Shown: positions 25,841-37,319 of the stretch, in pieces
Numbering within the stretch: the first letter of the stretch is position 1
Layout: every line of letters starts with the position of its first letter
From: Magnolia sinica
Taxonomy: Eukaryota; Streptophyta; Magnoliopsida; Magnoliales; Magnoliaceae
DNA length: 64,000 bases
Reading direction: 5' to 3'
NCBI RefSeq assembly: GCF_029962835.1
Contig: NC_080588.1
Span: forward strand, 17,068,001 to 17,132,000
Made by a program: the position numbers and the translations under genes
The notes under the pieces: generated by a model
The model's database searches: none
Seen by the model: only the letters and a program-made list of their open reading frames with translations
Told to the model about the DNA's origin: nothing

Positions 25841-26502
25841 AAAAGGATTACAATAACTTTTTATTGTAATTTGGAATGAGAGAAACTTCGATTTATAAGA
25901 AAAAAGTTAGAACTTCGGCTAGCTTAAGACTGGCTTTGGCTAGCCGAAGTCCAGCGGATTTGGTTCAACGACTTTCGGATTACGCGTGATGAGAAGTATC
26001 CAAAATTCGGCTAGCCTGAGGATAAATTCGGCTGGCCAAATTCCTGCGAATTCTAAAAGATAGCATTGCTTAAATTTCACTCAAACTTTCTCGGGCTAGC
26101 CGAATTTCAAGTTTAGGGTAATCGAACCAGAACTTAGGCTAGCCAAATTTTCAACAGAAGTTGTTATTTTGCTCGGGCTTGAAGTTGGGTTGGTCGAGGA
26201 ATTTAGGCTGGTCGAATTCCATACCAAAAACACTTATAAAAGCCTATGATATAGAATTTTTGAATGTACCTAATCCTAAGGTCGTTCTAGGGTTATACCA
26301 CCTGTGTTTGAGCAAATATCTGAGTCACTTTGTCTTAAACTTTGACTTGAACTTTGACTTGAATACGGGCGATGATTTCTTTGAGAAGATGTACCGATCT
26401 TAACTTGATCATAAGCCGATCTTGAGCCGATCTTGAGGTTTTACCTTGAAGCACTTTTGTCTTACGAAATTTGACAATCTATGTGTGCTTAACATAATAA
26501 CA
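24960..26502 (-). repeat. Copia B 5' LTR
   Basis: On the minus strand it starts TGTTATTATGTTAAG and ends GCTAGCTCTCCA. It includes the block CCTATTCACCCCCCTCTAGG near its 3' end, common in Sirevirus LTRs, and a TC microsatellite at 25806-25837. The part right of 25479 matches 13796-14823. The flank CTTAC (26503-26507) would be the target duplication; its partner is outside the window. Confidence 0.88.
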
Positions 26503-28660
26503 CTTACAAAATCGTTACGTGCTGCCAAGCGGTAGAATTCTTCTGCTTAATTTCTCACCGAACGATTACCCTGTTGACAATTTTGGTATTGTTGGAATAG
26601 TAACCGATCGTAGTCGCTAGAGAGGAATTGTGCGCATAACAACTGCTTTATCCGTTGTCATGTGCGGATAAGTGCTTTCTTCTACCTCGTCTGTGCGAGT
26701 TGCAGTTGCTTCTATCAAGTTGAAGCTCCACCCTTCAACTTGTAGGCCATAAGCTTGACCTTCTTCACTTCAAGGATTTCCATATAATCGAAGAATTGCT
26801 TAACTTTAGAAAGTGACGCAGGGAAGGATGTGAGGTCGAGCACCATCTTCCTCAAGGGGATAACTATTCCGAATCCACGAAACTTCTCTGGACTCCTCAT
26901 AGAGACTTCTCGAATCCACGAGGAAAAGAACAAGATAATAGAAAATAAATTCTATGAAATTCAAAATTGATTAATAATTGACCCATCTGTATGTTCTTGT
27001 TACATCATTAATATAGAAAAAACAAAACTAAAATTCGTAATTACCAAAAATAGCAAATTTCTTACTCTAATAAAAATCCTAATTCTACTAAAACTCTTCT
27101 AAAGCCTAATTTCTAAAAATAAAAATTCTAAATAAACTTTAGCTAGAAGAGTCCTAGCATAATTACAAGTTATTTCTAAAAAGGAAGAAAATCTAAAACT
27201 CTAAAAATAAGAAAATATTAAAAAAATTAGGAATTACTAAAAATAGTATTTTTTTCCTAAAAATTCATTTTTGAGTTGAAAGCGTGCATTTTTTGACAAA
27301 ATGGACAGATGTGACCCACTTTGTGGGTCGGTCCACCTCGGATGGCCCGTTTCAGTAAAGGTTAATAGATTGTGTGCCCTGTAATGATACCCGAATCAAA
27401 AGTTATAGTCAATTTACATTCCAACTTCTTTTGGCCCAACCATGCTAGGAACATATCTGTGACACGTTCTACATCAGAAAGCCAATCGAGGAAATCCTTG
27501 ATGCGAAGTTGTCCATTGAAGTTAGGAAGATCGACCCTCATCCTGAATTCTTGATCTATCCGATCTGCACGATCGTCGCTTTGTTCGGGATATTAGAGGA
27601 TCATGTCGTCAATCTCCTCATCACTGGATCCCCCTCTTCAAGGATGAACCAAAAGGTTCATTGTCGGCACTATCCCGTGATTAGTGCGATTACGAGTTTT
27701 AGCACCTGCTAGTGGCAGATTATCGCCATGAACAGGAGTTGCCCTAGGGCCTTTGTCATTCGATTGATGGAAGCCTGCAACCCTTGCATGACTTACTGAT
27801 TCTCTCGCTGCACTGCTTTGAAAGCCGTCGCCATTAAAGGTAAATTCCCTGGAGCACCATCCATGGGAATGTTGCCCGACCCGTCGTTAGAAGCCACATA
27901 TTCAAAGAAAAAAAGAGCCTCACTTTGATATCAAATTGACACAAGGAAAGACATGTTGAGGTCGAGCACCCTATTCCTTAAGGGATAATTACTCTGAATC
28001 CACGGAGCTTTTCTGGACTCGTCAAAGAGATGCCTCGAATCCACAAGGAGAATAGAAAACAGAAATAAATTCTCATAAAAATAGAAATAAATTAATTGAT
28101 ACTCAAAAACGAGTTTACAACCCTTTGAATAATGTTATGAATCCTACGGAGAAGTTTCAGAATAAACCACAACTAGAACTTCCTAAAATCGTGACCTACT
28201 ATAAATAGTAAACTTACTATTTATAGACGGTCATGATTTCCACTAGACCTCATGGTTTTTGGCCAAAAATAGTAATTGTCCTATTTGACTTAACCATGTT
28301 GTTCTCCTAATTTTTCTAAGCAATTTTAGTGTTGGACACAACTCCTAAAGCTCAACGGATGAAGAGTTACAATCAAACTAAAACTTACTAAAAATAATAA
28401 AAACGAAAGTAAATTAGAATTTCGACAGTCGATATGATGGAATCTCGCAAATTCGACATGGGCAACTCAACATAGTGGGTTGGCTGGTTAAAGTAGCTTC
28501 TCCTACTCAAAATCATATATAACATGTCGATTAACTCATTCCGGTTTATGAGATATGTCCATTTTAAGGTTCCGACGATCCGGAATCACTTCCATCTCTA
28601 ATCGAATCTTTTCTGATCTATATTGGCCATGAAATTATCTAGGACTAGCTCTACATCAAT
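26503..28660 (-). mobile_element. Decayed Ty3/gypsy LTR and gag fragments
   Basis: Two related LTR-like pieces exist: about 26815-27300 and from 27937 on. Both carry GAGGTCGAGCACC and GAATCCACG words in the same order. Left of the second is a decayed primer site (minus TTTGATATCAAAG, 27924-27936), then leader/gag-like residues with stops (27400-27900). A gag core remnant lies at 26715-26830 (FFDYMEILEVKKVKLMAYKL). The first LTR-like piece sits inside gag, so one element probably inserted in another and both eroded. The right limit of the second LTR is not clear. No intact gene. Confidence 0.65.
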
Positions 28661-29249
28661 GTCACGGCTTGGGTGGACCTGGGAGCCAATGAGCTCGGTG
28701 GATCCGCGATCCTAGAGCCCCATTTGTGACGTCAGATACAAACCGTTTCTTTTCCACTGTTTCGTAGGATATGCCATTGGAGTTTTCGATCTCCTGATTT
28801 TTTGATTCTTATCTCATTATAGTTTTACAAAATAAATGAACTGAGTAAATTTGTCACGGAAATCTCTTTAGGCCATACAAAGCCCCAGGTATAGAAATAT
28901 CTTTGTGCCTGGGTCAAAACAAGCAATCCGCTTCCTACAAAAACCCGACAAGGCACTTTCCTACCCAAGGCTTCCACACCTGCAACTCAGTAAATTCATG
29001 CATGCCTTCTCATTCCATGTGCATGTCATGCGCAAGCAACGTTGAAAGTGCCAAAAGCCCAAGTTGCGTCTCCACAACAATCTCACACATTCTACGGCTT
29101 GCATGCTATCCCTGCCCCCACCTCATGCAACTGCATGAGACGTGCCTCTTCTGTACGTATGCCACGTGTCATCATCCTACTACTCTAAATGTCAGTACGG
29201 ATCATGTCGTACTATATATTTGGTACGACATGGCTAAAGCAACGGGTTG
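28661..29249. other. Unassigned stretch, no gene recognised
   Basis: TGTCACGGCTTGGGTGG at about 28661 resembles the start of a gypsy LTR, but I could not find a matching end. The plus ORF 28903-29325 runs into the copia C LTR, is Cys/His-rich by composition only, and matches no family I know. Nothing else supportable. Confidence 0.5.
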
Positions 29250-29254
29250 CCTTT

Positions 29255-30253
29255 TGTTAGAATATTTAGTTGAATTAAATAGACTATTAAAAATCGAGAA
29301 CCAAAAAAAAGAAAATAAATTTTGAGAAAGAAGAACTTATTGAATGAGTCGAGGCGTGATTGAGTCACTCGGCTTGAAATCGAATTTGCTCCCCTTGGAC
29401 AGCGTCCCAAGTGCAACAGGTTTCCAGAGCAATCGACCTCCAGGATACAACGACTATGACCCGGTTCCAGCGGTGCACTCACTGTACACGGGCTCGAACC
29501 ACTTGCAGTTTACTCTGAAAGTGCTGAGTTGACTCAGCAATGAACTCAGTAAAATTCTTAAAATTGTATCAGAGAGAGTTTTATAAGAGGGATAATAATT
29601 TCGTATATGAAATTGGAATCGGTAGTCTTTATATAGACTCCGAAGTGGTGCATAAGCACCATTTTTAAAAGGTTAGGTCCGTTGGGTTTAAACCCAACAG
29701 AGGCGACCAACCGGAAGGGACGCATCTCTCTGGTTTAAAATAAAAAAGTGCAAATATGAGTACACTCCCGTACATACAGTCCTGGGAGTATCCATACACA
29801 CACTCACGCAAGTACACACACACCGCACCCGCACCCGCACTCGCACTCGCGCCCACGCCCAGCCCAGCCCAGCCCGTCCCGTCCCGTCGCGTCGCGCACG
29901 CGCACGGGCACACGGACAAGGACACGGACACGGACTCGAACTCGGACTCGGACTTGGCTTGGCTCGGCACGGCACGGCACGGCTCGACTCGGCGCGCGCG
30001 CGCGTGTGTGGTTAATGACATAGATTAGAGCTATTGGCATAGCTCCCCCACAGGATCAAATTCACATGCCCCCTGAAAGGGGCTCAAGCCCTAGGCAAAA
30101 AGACTATCTTATATACAAGATAGTTTACTATGTCAAATTCGATGTGGGATAAAACCCACAACTCAAAAGTACTACAACTTTTCAAAATTGGAGGGAAATT
30201 ACCGAAAATTTGAAAATTTAAATTTTAATGCTATTTTAAAACAAAATACAATA
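29255..30253 (-). repeat. Copia C 3' LTR
   Basis: On the plus strand it begins TGTTAGAATATTT and ends AAAATACAATA (the other LTR ends ACAACA, so the tip has one C-to-T change). It contains short GC-rich repeats at about 29820-30008: CCCGCA-type and GGACAC-type hexamers, then (CG)n-(TG)n. These repeats produce several overlapping spurious ORFs on both strands (29665-30040). Confidence 0.93.
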
Positions 30254-30265
30254 ATCCCCCACATG
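30254..30265 (-). promoter_or_regulatory. Copia C polypurine tract
   Basis: The minus strand reads CATGTGGGGGAT directly before the 3' LTR, the expected position for plus-strand priming. 30266-30753 between this tract and the stop of pol holds no recognisable gene. Confidence 0.78.
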
Positions 30266-30753
30266 TTTTAAAATAAACCCTTTCGGATTAAAGCGTAATA
30301 GTTGTGCAATGGTGTCGGTGTCACCATAGACTTGAACCGACATTAGAGTAAGCAAGACAGGTCTACAGGAATCAGGTGACACCATAGTCTTGAACCTAAA
30401 TCTTTTTAATGTAGATCGCAAGTACATGCCACTCACAAAACTCTTCCTTTGCAAGTGATTCTGTGGTTCTGTGCGTTTCGACCATACACCATTACCTGGA
30501 TCTCATGAGTGCTCTAGAGAATTCGCCTAGATTCTCATAGGAAGCGGCCTCCACCTCCACACCCATATAGGTGAATTCCATCAAGTGTATGCAGCAACTG
30601 TATACACCACCAAATATATGGCTATGGATTCATTAAGAGTTCTAACAACTCATCCTTCTACGTTGCTGCTCGCACTGTACACCATAGAAGGGGCTCATAC
30701 AACTCAGTGCAATCGTCTACCTCGTGTCTTGTTGTTTACCCATTGAACCTATC

Positions 30754-33700
30754 TCATGGGATCTCCACTTGTATAGGTTGGGTTGCCGACACTGGCAGCT
30801 CATATATTAGGCTCAGCCCCATTCCCTTCGATGTATCATTGACTAACCTTTTAGATAGTCCTTTAGTCAGAGGATCTGCTAGATTCTTTTCTGACCTCAC
30901 AAAGTCAATAGATATGACTCCATCACACAACATATGTTCCACTATGTTGTGTCTGAGTCTAATATGCCTGCTCTTTCCATTATATATTTTACTCTTTGCT
31001 TTTGCTATAGCTGCTTGACAGTCACAATGAAGAGATACGACTAATACAAGCTTTGGCCACAATGGTATATCAGCTAAGAGATTTCTAAGCCACTCGGCTT
31101 CTGATCCAGCCTTTTCTAAGGCAATAAACTCGGATTCCATAGTAGACCGAGCGATACATGTCTGCTAGGTAGACTTCCAAGAGACTGCTCCTCCACTTAA
31201 AGTGAAGACATATCCACTCGTGGATTTTGTCTCATCTGAATCACTAATCCAGTTAGCATCACTATATCCTTCTAATACAGCAGGAAAACCATTATAATGT
31301 AAACCATAGGCTATACTGCCTTTTAGGTATCTCAAAATCCTAGACAAAACATTCCAATGCTCTTTTCCAGGGTTATGTGTATATCTATTTAGCCTTCCTA
31401 TTGCAAAAGCAATGTCTGGTCTAGTACAGTTTGTTAGATACATAAGGCTACCAATTATTCTAGAATACTCTAATTAAGACACACTATTTTCTGTATTCTT
31501 CATGAGAGTCACACTATAATCATAAGGAGTACTGATAGGTAAACAGTCAAAATGGTTAAACTTTCTCAATATCTTCTCAATGTAATGAGATTGAGATAAT
31601 ATAATAACACCATTTTTTCTGGTTACTTCAATACCCAAGATTACACTAGCCTCTCCTAAGTCTTTCATGTCAAACTTAGATGACAAGAATTTCTTAGTTG
31701 TATTAACTAATTTAATATTAGTTCCAAAAATAAGCATATCATCAACATAAAGGCATATAATAACATAATCATTTCCAGAAATTTTACTATATACACATCT
31801 ATCTACATCATTTATATGATAACCATTTGATTTTAAAACACCATCAAATTTTTCATGCCATTGTTTAGGAGCCTGTTTTAAACCATATAATGATTTAATT
31901 AGTCTACATACTTTATTTTCTTTTTCTGATATCTTATAACCCTCAGGTTGTTCCATATATATTTCTTCTTCTAAGTCTCCATTTAGGAAAGCTGTCTTAA
32001 CGTCCATCTGGTGTACCACCAGTTTATATATGGAGGCTATCGCTATTAAGACCCTAATAGTTGTTATTCTAGTAACAGGAGAGTATGTATCAAAGTAATC
32101 TATTCCTTCTTTTTGTTTAAAGCCTTTTGCTACCAACCTAGCCTTAAACTTATCAATAGTCCCATCTGGTTTTAGTTTCTTTCTAAACACCCATTTACAA
32201 CCTATTGGTTTATTTCCAGGTGGTAGGTCTACAATTTTCTAAGTGTTATTAGATATAATAAATTCTAACTCATCATTAATTGCTTCCTTCCAAAAGGTTG
32301 CATCTGGAGAGTTAATTGCTTTTATATAGGTTGTAGGATCATCTTCTACTAAGAAAGTGAAAAAACCATCTCCTAGGTTAGTTTCTCTTCTAACCCTAGT
32401 ACTTTTTCTTGGTTGTATCTCTTCTACTACTTTCTCGTATGCATTTTTACTAGTAGATGCAATATCTGATTCATTGACTTCCTCTATTCCTATAGATTTA
32501 GATTTTATAGGGAATATGTTCTCAAAGAACTCTGCATCCCTAGCTTCTATAATTATATTAGGATCTAAAATATTATCCTTAGTTTTTAAAACTAGAAACC
32601 TATAGGCCGCACTATTTTGTGCGTAACCTATAAATACATAGTCAATCGTTTTAGGACCTAACTTTCTTTTCTTAGTTTCAGGTAATCCTACTTTAGCAAG
32701 ACACCCCCACACTTTAATATATTTGTAACTAGGAACATGATTCTTCCATAGTTCATATGGTGTTTGTTCAGAAGATTTAGAAGGAATCCTATTTAAAATA
32801 TAACAAGCAGATAGAATTGCTTCTCCCCACATATTTGAGGGTAAGCCTGAACTATTTAACATAGCATTCATCATCTTTTTTAGAGTTCTATTCTTACGTT
32901 CTGCTATTCCACTCTGTTTTGGTGTATAAGGAGCTGTAGTTTCGTGAACTATTCCATTCTTTTCACATAATTCTATAAATTGAGAAGATTCATATTCACC
33001 TCCTCTATCTGTTCTAAGTCTTTTAATTTTTATATTTAACTAATTTTCAACTTCAATTTTGTATTTAGAAAAAGCATTTAAAGCTTCATCTTTGTTTCTT
33101 AATAGATAGACTCTAGTAAACCTAGAGTAATCATCTACAAAAGTTATGTAATATCTTTTTCCACCTCTAGATATGTGATTTTTAAAATCACCTAAGTCAC
33201 TGTGTATTAACTCTAATAGAACAGACGATCTTTCTATTTGTTTAAAGGGTTTTCTAATGAATTTTGATTCAACACATGTTTCACATTTGTCAAATTCTTC
33301 ATTAGATATATTAGGTAATAAACCTAATCTTTTCATTTTCTTCAAAGATGTTATATTCACATGACCTAATCTACTATGCCATAGATAACAAGGTTCAATG
33401 ATATAAACAGAACTGAATGTCTTCTTATTATTATCATTGGATACATTTATAATGAATAAACCATCGCTACAGTACCCCTTACCAACAAAAGTTCCATTCT
33501 TAGTCATTACAAGCTTATCTGAATCAAATACTAACTTAACACCAGCCTTATTGAGGAGTGAACCAGAGACCAAGTTTTTTCTAATGTCGGGCACATGTAG
33601 GACATCATTCAACATTAGAGTCTTTCCAGAAGTGAGTTTCAGAAGTACTTTCCCTTTCCCTACAACTGGTGACGTTCTAGCATTACCCATGAACACCTGT

Positions 33701-34686
33701 TCATCATCTCTTGATACTTGGTAGGAGGTAAACATGCTACGATCCTTGCACACGTGCCTAGTTGCACCAGTGTCTAACACCCACTCCAAGTTGTTTACAA
33801 GGAAGACTTCTGACACCACAGCTACTATCATGTCAGACTCATTGCCTGTTTCTGTAAGATTAGCTTGCGGCTTATCTTTATTTTTCTTAAGCCTGCAGGT
33901 TTTGACATGATGCCCACTCTTTCCACAGTTGTAGCAGTTTCCCTTTTTCTTGAATTGATTATTTGCTTTCTTCTTTTTGAGCCTGCATTCATTTGCATAA
34001 TGTCCAGGTTTGCCACAGTTATGACAGTTGCCCTTTTTCTTATTATTTGCCCGACTTGATTCCACAAGATTCGCCTTTGAATCTATCTCATTTTTATTTT
34101 CTTTTTGGTCCCTGATTCTATTGGCCTCCTCTATTCGTATGTGTACGATAGTGGTTTCTAAAGAAACACCGTTCTTTTTATGTTTCATTCTATTCTTATA
34201 TTCTTTCCAGGAGGGCGGTAATTTTTCTATTAGTGCTCCTGAAAGAAACACTTCATTCAACTTAATTTCTTCTGTCGATAGTTCGTGAACTAGACTTTGA
34301 AAATCGTGAATCTGATTTGTGACAGGTATATCGTCTGTCATTTCATAATGAAGGAAATTAGCAATTGCATGTTTCTGAGCGCCTGCATATTCTAATATGT
34401 ATTTCTTTTCCAAAGCAGTCCATATGTCTTTAGCAGACACGTAAGAAGCATACACGTCATATAGTTCGTTGGATAAAGAGTTTAGAATATAATTTTTACA
34501 ATTATTTTCATCTGTTACTTCAGTTTGATTTGTTGGATCTATAGTAAATGATTCAGATAAAATGTATGAAACTTTCAGGGTGGTCAGAGCGAACATCAGT
34601 TTCTGTTTCCACCGTTTAAATGATTGTCCAGCGAACGGTTCGATTTTGGCTAACTCAGTAGAAGCATTTACTGTTACTGTACCCAT
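30754..34686 (-). pseudogene. Copia C gag-pol polyprotein (1310 codons, four in-frame stops)
   Basis: One frame from ATG 34686 (MGTVTVNASTELAKIEPF) to TGA 30754-30756. Gag comes first, then two C-X2-C-X4-H-X4-C knuckles (CHNCGKPGHYANEC and CYNCGKSGHHVKTC), protease (WVLDTGATRHVC), GAG-preintegrase and integrase zinc site (LWHSRLGHVN; CETCVESK), and the integrase core (HSDLGDF; FVDDYSRF). Reverse transcriptase follows (MDVKTAFLNGDLEEEIYMEQ; LYGLKQAPKQWH; catalytic YVDDMLIFG), then RNase H (CDCQAAIAKAKS). Stops: TAG 33040-33042, TAG 32239-32241, TAA 31474-31476, TAG 31165-31167. Most lie where related proteins have Gln or Trp. There are no frameshifts, so damage is slight and recent. Confidence 0.95.
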
Positions 34687-34687
34687 A

Positions 34688-34718
34688 GTCTATGTAATTC
34701 AACAAATTCGATTTCAAG
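34688..34718 (-). promoter_or_regulatory. Copia C leader / primer-site region, self-complementary to the LTR
   Basis: Only 34 bases separate the 5' LTR from the gag ATG and none match the iMet primer site. Two bases after the LTR, 34703-34718 is the exact 16-nt inverted copy of LTR positions 34839-34854 (CTTGAAATCGAATTTG on plus), also present in the other LTR at 29373-29388. The adjoining 34688-34703 matches, at 15 of 16 positions, the inverted copy of LTR 34735-34750. The RNA could pair its own LTR-encoded sequence at the priming position. Self-priming is known for fission-yeast Tf1; here it is an inference. An internal tRNA fragment could be the primer instead. Confidence 0.6.
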
Positions 34719-34720
34719 AT

Positions 34721-35701
34721 TGTTGGAATATTTAGTTGAATTAAATAGACTATTAAAAATCGAGAACTAAAAAAAAGAAAATAAATTTTGAGAAAGAAGA
34801 ACTTATTGAATGAGTTGAGGCGTGACTGAGTCACTCGGCTTGAAATCGAATTTGCTCCCCTTGGACAGCGTCCCAAGTGCAACAGGTTTCCAGAGCAATC
34901 GACCTCCAGGATACAACGACTATGACCCGGTCCCAGCGGTGCACTCACTGTACACGGGCTCGAACCACTTGTAGTTTAATCCGAAAGTGCTGAGTTGACC
35001 CAGCAATGAACTCAGTAAAATTCTTAAAATTGTATCAGAGAGAGTTTTATAAGAGGGATAATAATTTCATATATGAAATTGGAATCGGTAGTCTTTATAT
35101 AGACTCCGAAGTGGTGCATAAGCATCATTTTCAAAAGGTTAGGTCCGTTGGGTTTAAACCTAACAGAGGCGACCAACCGGAAAGGACGCATCTCTCTGGT
35201 TTAAAACGAAAAAGCGCAAATGCGAGTACACTCCCGCACATACAGTCCTGCGAGTATCCATGCACACACCCATGCGAGTACACACACACCGCACCCACAC
35301 CCGCACCCGCACCCGCACCCGCTCCCAGCCCAGCCCAGCCCGTCCCGTCCTGTCCCGTCGCGTCGCGCACGTGCACGCGCACATGGACACGGACACGGAC
35401 ACGGACTCGAACTCGGAGACTCGGACTCGGCTCGGCTCGGCTCGGCGCGCGCGCGTGTGGTTAATGGCATATATTAGAGCTATTGGCATAGCCCCCCCCA
35501 CAGGATCAAATTCACATGCCCCCTGAAAGGGGTTCAAGCCCTAGGTAAAAAGACTCTTATATACAAGATAGTTTACTATGTCAAATTCGATGTGGGATAA
35601 AACCCACAACTCAAAAGTACTACAACTTTTCAAAATTGGAGGGAAATTACCAAAAATTTAAAAATTCAAATTTTAATGCTATTTTAAAACAAAATACAAC
35701 A
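34721..35701 (-). repeat. Copia C 5' LTR
   Basis: Begins TGTTGGAATATTT and ends TACAACA on plus (TG...CA on minus). A TATA-like TCTATATAAAGA on the minus strand near 35093-35104 is a likely promoter. GC-rich short repeats lie at about 35283-35458. Their copy numbers differ from those of the other LTR, as expected for slippage-prone repeats. ORFs at 35006-35537 are repeat artefacts. Confidence 0.93.
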
Positions 35702-35706
35702 CCTTT

Positions 35707-36215
35707 AGCTACAACATTGGGTTGACCTTAGTTTTTATTTCGAGAGTGGCTTTGAGGCTCTGCGAGATTGTGTAGTTGATACGCAGGCACTTGAAATTGC
35801 ATAGTCCACATGTAAGTAAGTCATGTTATATAGTCCAAAATATGGGTTTGAATCAAGATGCACTATAAACCATACATTATGCTTATTCAATCATCTGACG
35901 ATTGGATTGCCTGGGCATTTATTGGACTCTTGAAAATGAAAAATGTGTGGATGAATCATATGTTAGAATTATTCCACCCATGTCGTTTTAGGACCATGGA
36001 TAATTCAGTAATTTGTCCTTTCAATGTGTTGGAATCTATGCTACCTGTACAAGTTCTGAGTGGCCATTTGTCAAGCGTCGTATATGGGCGAGAGTATCAA
36101 ACCAACAACTCCTTTAAGCAGGACGCGGATTTCTTGTTGAAGGCTTAAAGGGTTGACTTTCATTTTTTACTCGATGATAGCTACAACATTGGGTTGACCT
36201 TTTTTTTTTGTTTTT
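35707..36215 (+). repeat. 472-bp tandem unit, first copy and start of second
   Basis: AGCTACAACATTGGGTTGACCTT occurs at 35707 and again at 36179, 472 bp apart. The first unit continues TTTTTATTTCGAGAG...; the second is interrupted after about 37 bp by the Mutator-like element and resumes at 55309 (TTTTTATTTCAAGAG...), matching the first unit to about 55705. No gene is evident; the ORF at 35858-36148 lies in the unit but its right-hand copy is not conserved as an ORF. Confidence 0.8.
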
Positions 36216-36286
36216 TGAATTTTGACCGTATTGAACTTGAATTTTGGGCAAATTACCTAATGAGATTCAACCTTTCAAATATCTCA

Positions 36287-36646
36287 GGGCCTGTTTGGCT
36301 GGGCAAATCCCATGGGATTAGGAGGGATGGGATGGATTTTAAGGTAATGATGGTGGTGTCAGTGGATTGGTTTAAGATCCATGGGATTGCTATATCTCGG
36401 GACAAGTTCACTGGGTCTATTTGGCACGCCCGGCATATCCCGGGATTTTACCTTCAATCCATCCAACCAAGGGATGGGATCAATTTTATGGTAATGATGG
36501 TGATGTCAGTAGATTGTATTATGATCCCTGGGATTGCTTATATCTTGGGACAAGTTCACTGGGTCTGTTTGGCTCGTCATGCATATCCTGGGATGTCGCG
36601 ATCCCGTCCCTCCTAATACCATGGATCGGTCCAGCCAAACAGGCCC
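36287..36646. mobile_element. 360-bp TIR element (Tourist/Harbinger-like MITE)
   Basis: Perfect 16-bp inverted ends GGGCCTGTTTGGCTGG. The flanks TCA and TTA suggest a 3-bp TTA-type duplication, as in PIF/Harbinger MITEs. The opposite arm of the enclosing element (around 55240-55250) lacks it, giving an empty-site allele. Inside, a ~120-bp segment is tandemly duplicated (GACAAGTTCACTGGGTCT at about 36400 and 36549). Plus-strand ORFs here (36194-36708) are not genes. Confidence 0.78.
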
Positions 36647-37319
36647 TTAAGAGTAGCCTTCTGATGAGCTTTTGTAAATTAATTGGACCAAAATGCCCCT
36701 CTCCTTAGTTCAGAAGTTGTACAGTTTTTTTAGGGAATAGGAAGTTACATCGTATTTAATGCCAAGAAAGTGATGTGTATGGAACTCTTTTTTGCACATA
36801 GACAAGGACCAAACTGGTGGGGCCCACATTGATGTTTGCGTATAATCTATGCCGCCCATCCTTTTTGTCGTGTCATTTTCGGGCTAGGGCCCAAATATCA
36901 ACCTTAGCCAGAGCTCGTGTGGGCCACATAATAGAAAATAATAGTGACAATAGAACCCACTGTTGAAACTTTGCAGGCTCATTGTGACGCTTGTTAGAAG
37001 TGGACACTGCCCAAGTCAGGACTTTTTGGGCCTACGGCGAGTAGGCTGACAAGGTGGACGGAACAAATCACTCCATTGTGGGCCTTAGGCCGTGTCATTC
37101 TAGGGGTAAGGCCCAAATATCAACCTGATCTAGCGCTCCTGTGGGGCAGAAAATAGAAAATAATGGTGGGGCCACATTGATGTATGTATATAATCCATGC
37201 CGCCCATCCTTTTTGGGACCAAGGCGAGCTAGTAGACAAGGTGGACGGAACGGATTATCCCATTATGGGCCTTAGGTTATTTTACCAATGACTATCCTTT
37301 CATTTGGTAGTAAAGGAAG

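Larger units (their letters stand above)
13796..26502 (-). mobile_element. Copia B: Sirevirus-like Ty1/copia element, 3' LTR truncated in window
   Basis: Minus-strand order is 5' LTR (24960-26502), decayed iMet primer site, gag, protease, integrase, reverse transcriptase, RNase H, an additional env-position ORF (15559-16532), polypurine tracts, 3' LTR (13796-14823, truncated by gypsy A). Integrase before reverse transcriptase gives Ty1/copia. The gag type, the CACCCCCCTCTAGG block near the LTR end, repeated polypurine tracts and an ORF after pol all fit Sireviruses. Without the internal solo LTR (20856-24223), the part of the element present is about 9.3 kb. Many stops: dead. Confidence 0.88.
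29255..35701 (-). mobile_element. Copia C: full-length Ty1/copia retrotransposon
   Basis: Two similar LTRs (29255-30253 and 34721-35701) flank a minus-strand polyprotein. The element is framed by a perfect target duplication CCTTT (29250-29254 and 35702-35706). Total 6447 bp. Gag, zinc knuckles, protease, integrase, reverse transcriptase and RNase H are in copia order. The frame is unbroken by indels, with four in-frame stops, and the LTRs differ at only a few percent of positions by eye. It is probably the youngest complete element here. The primer-site region is unusual (see 34688-34718). Confidence 0.95.

Noticed and set aside
28903..29325. 140-codon plus ORF rich in Cys and His
   Set aside because: It runs into the copia C LTR, has no family resemblance and no gene context.
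29665..30040. Several overlapping Arg/Ser/Pro-rich ORFs on both strands, and the same at 35006-35537
   Set aside because: They come from short GC-rich tandem repeats in the copia C LTR and are present in both LTRs; not genes.
36194..36708. Two plus ORFs across the MITE
   Set aside because: They read through a TIR element and its internal duplication; no protein family.
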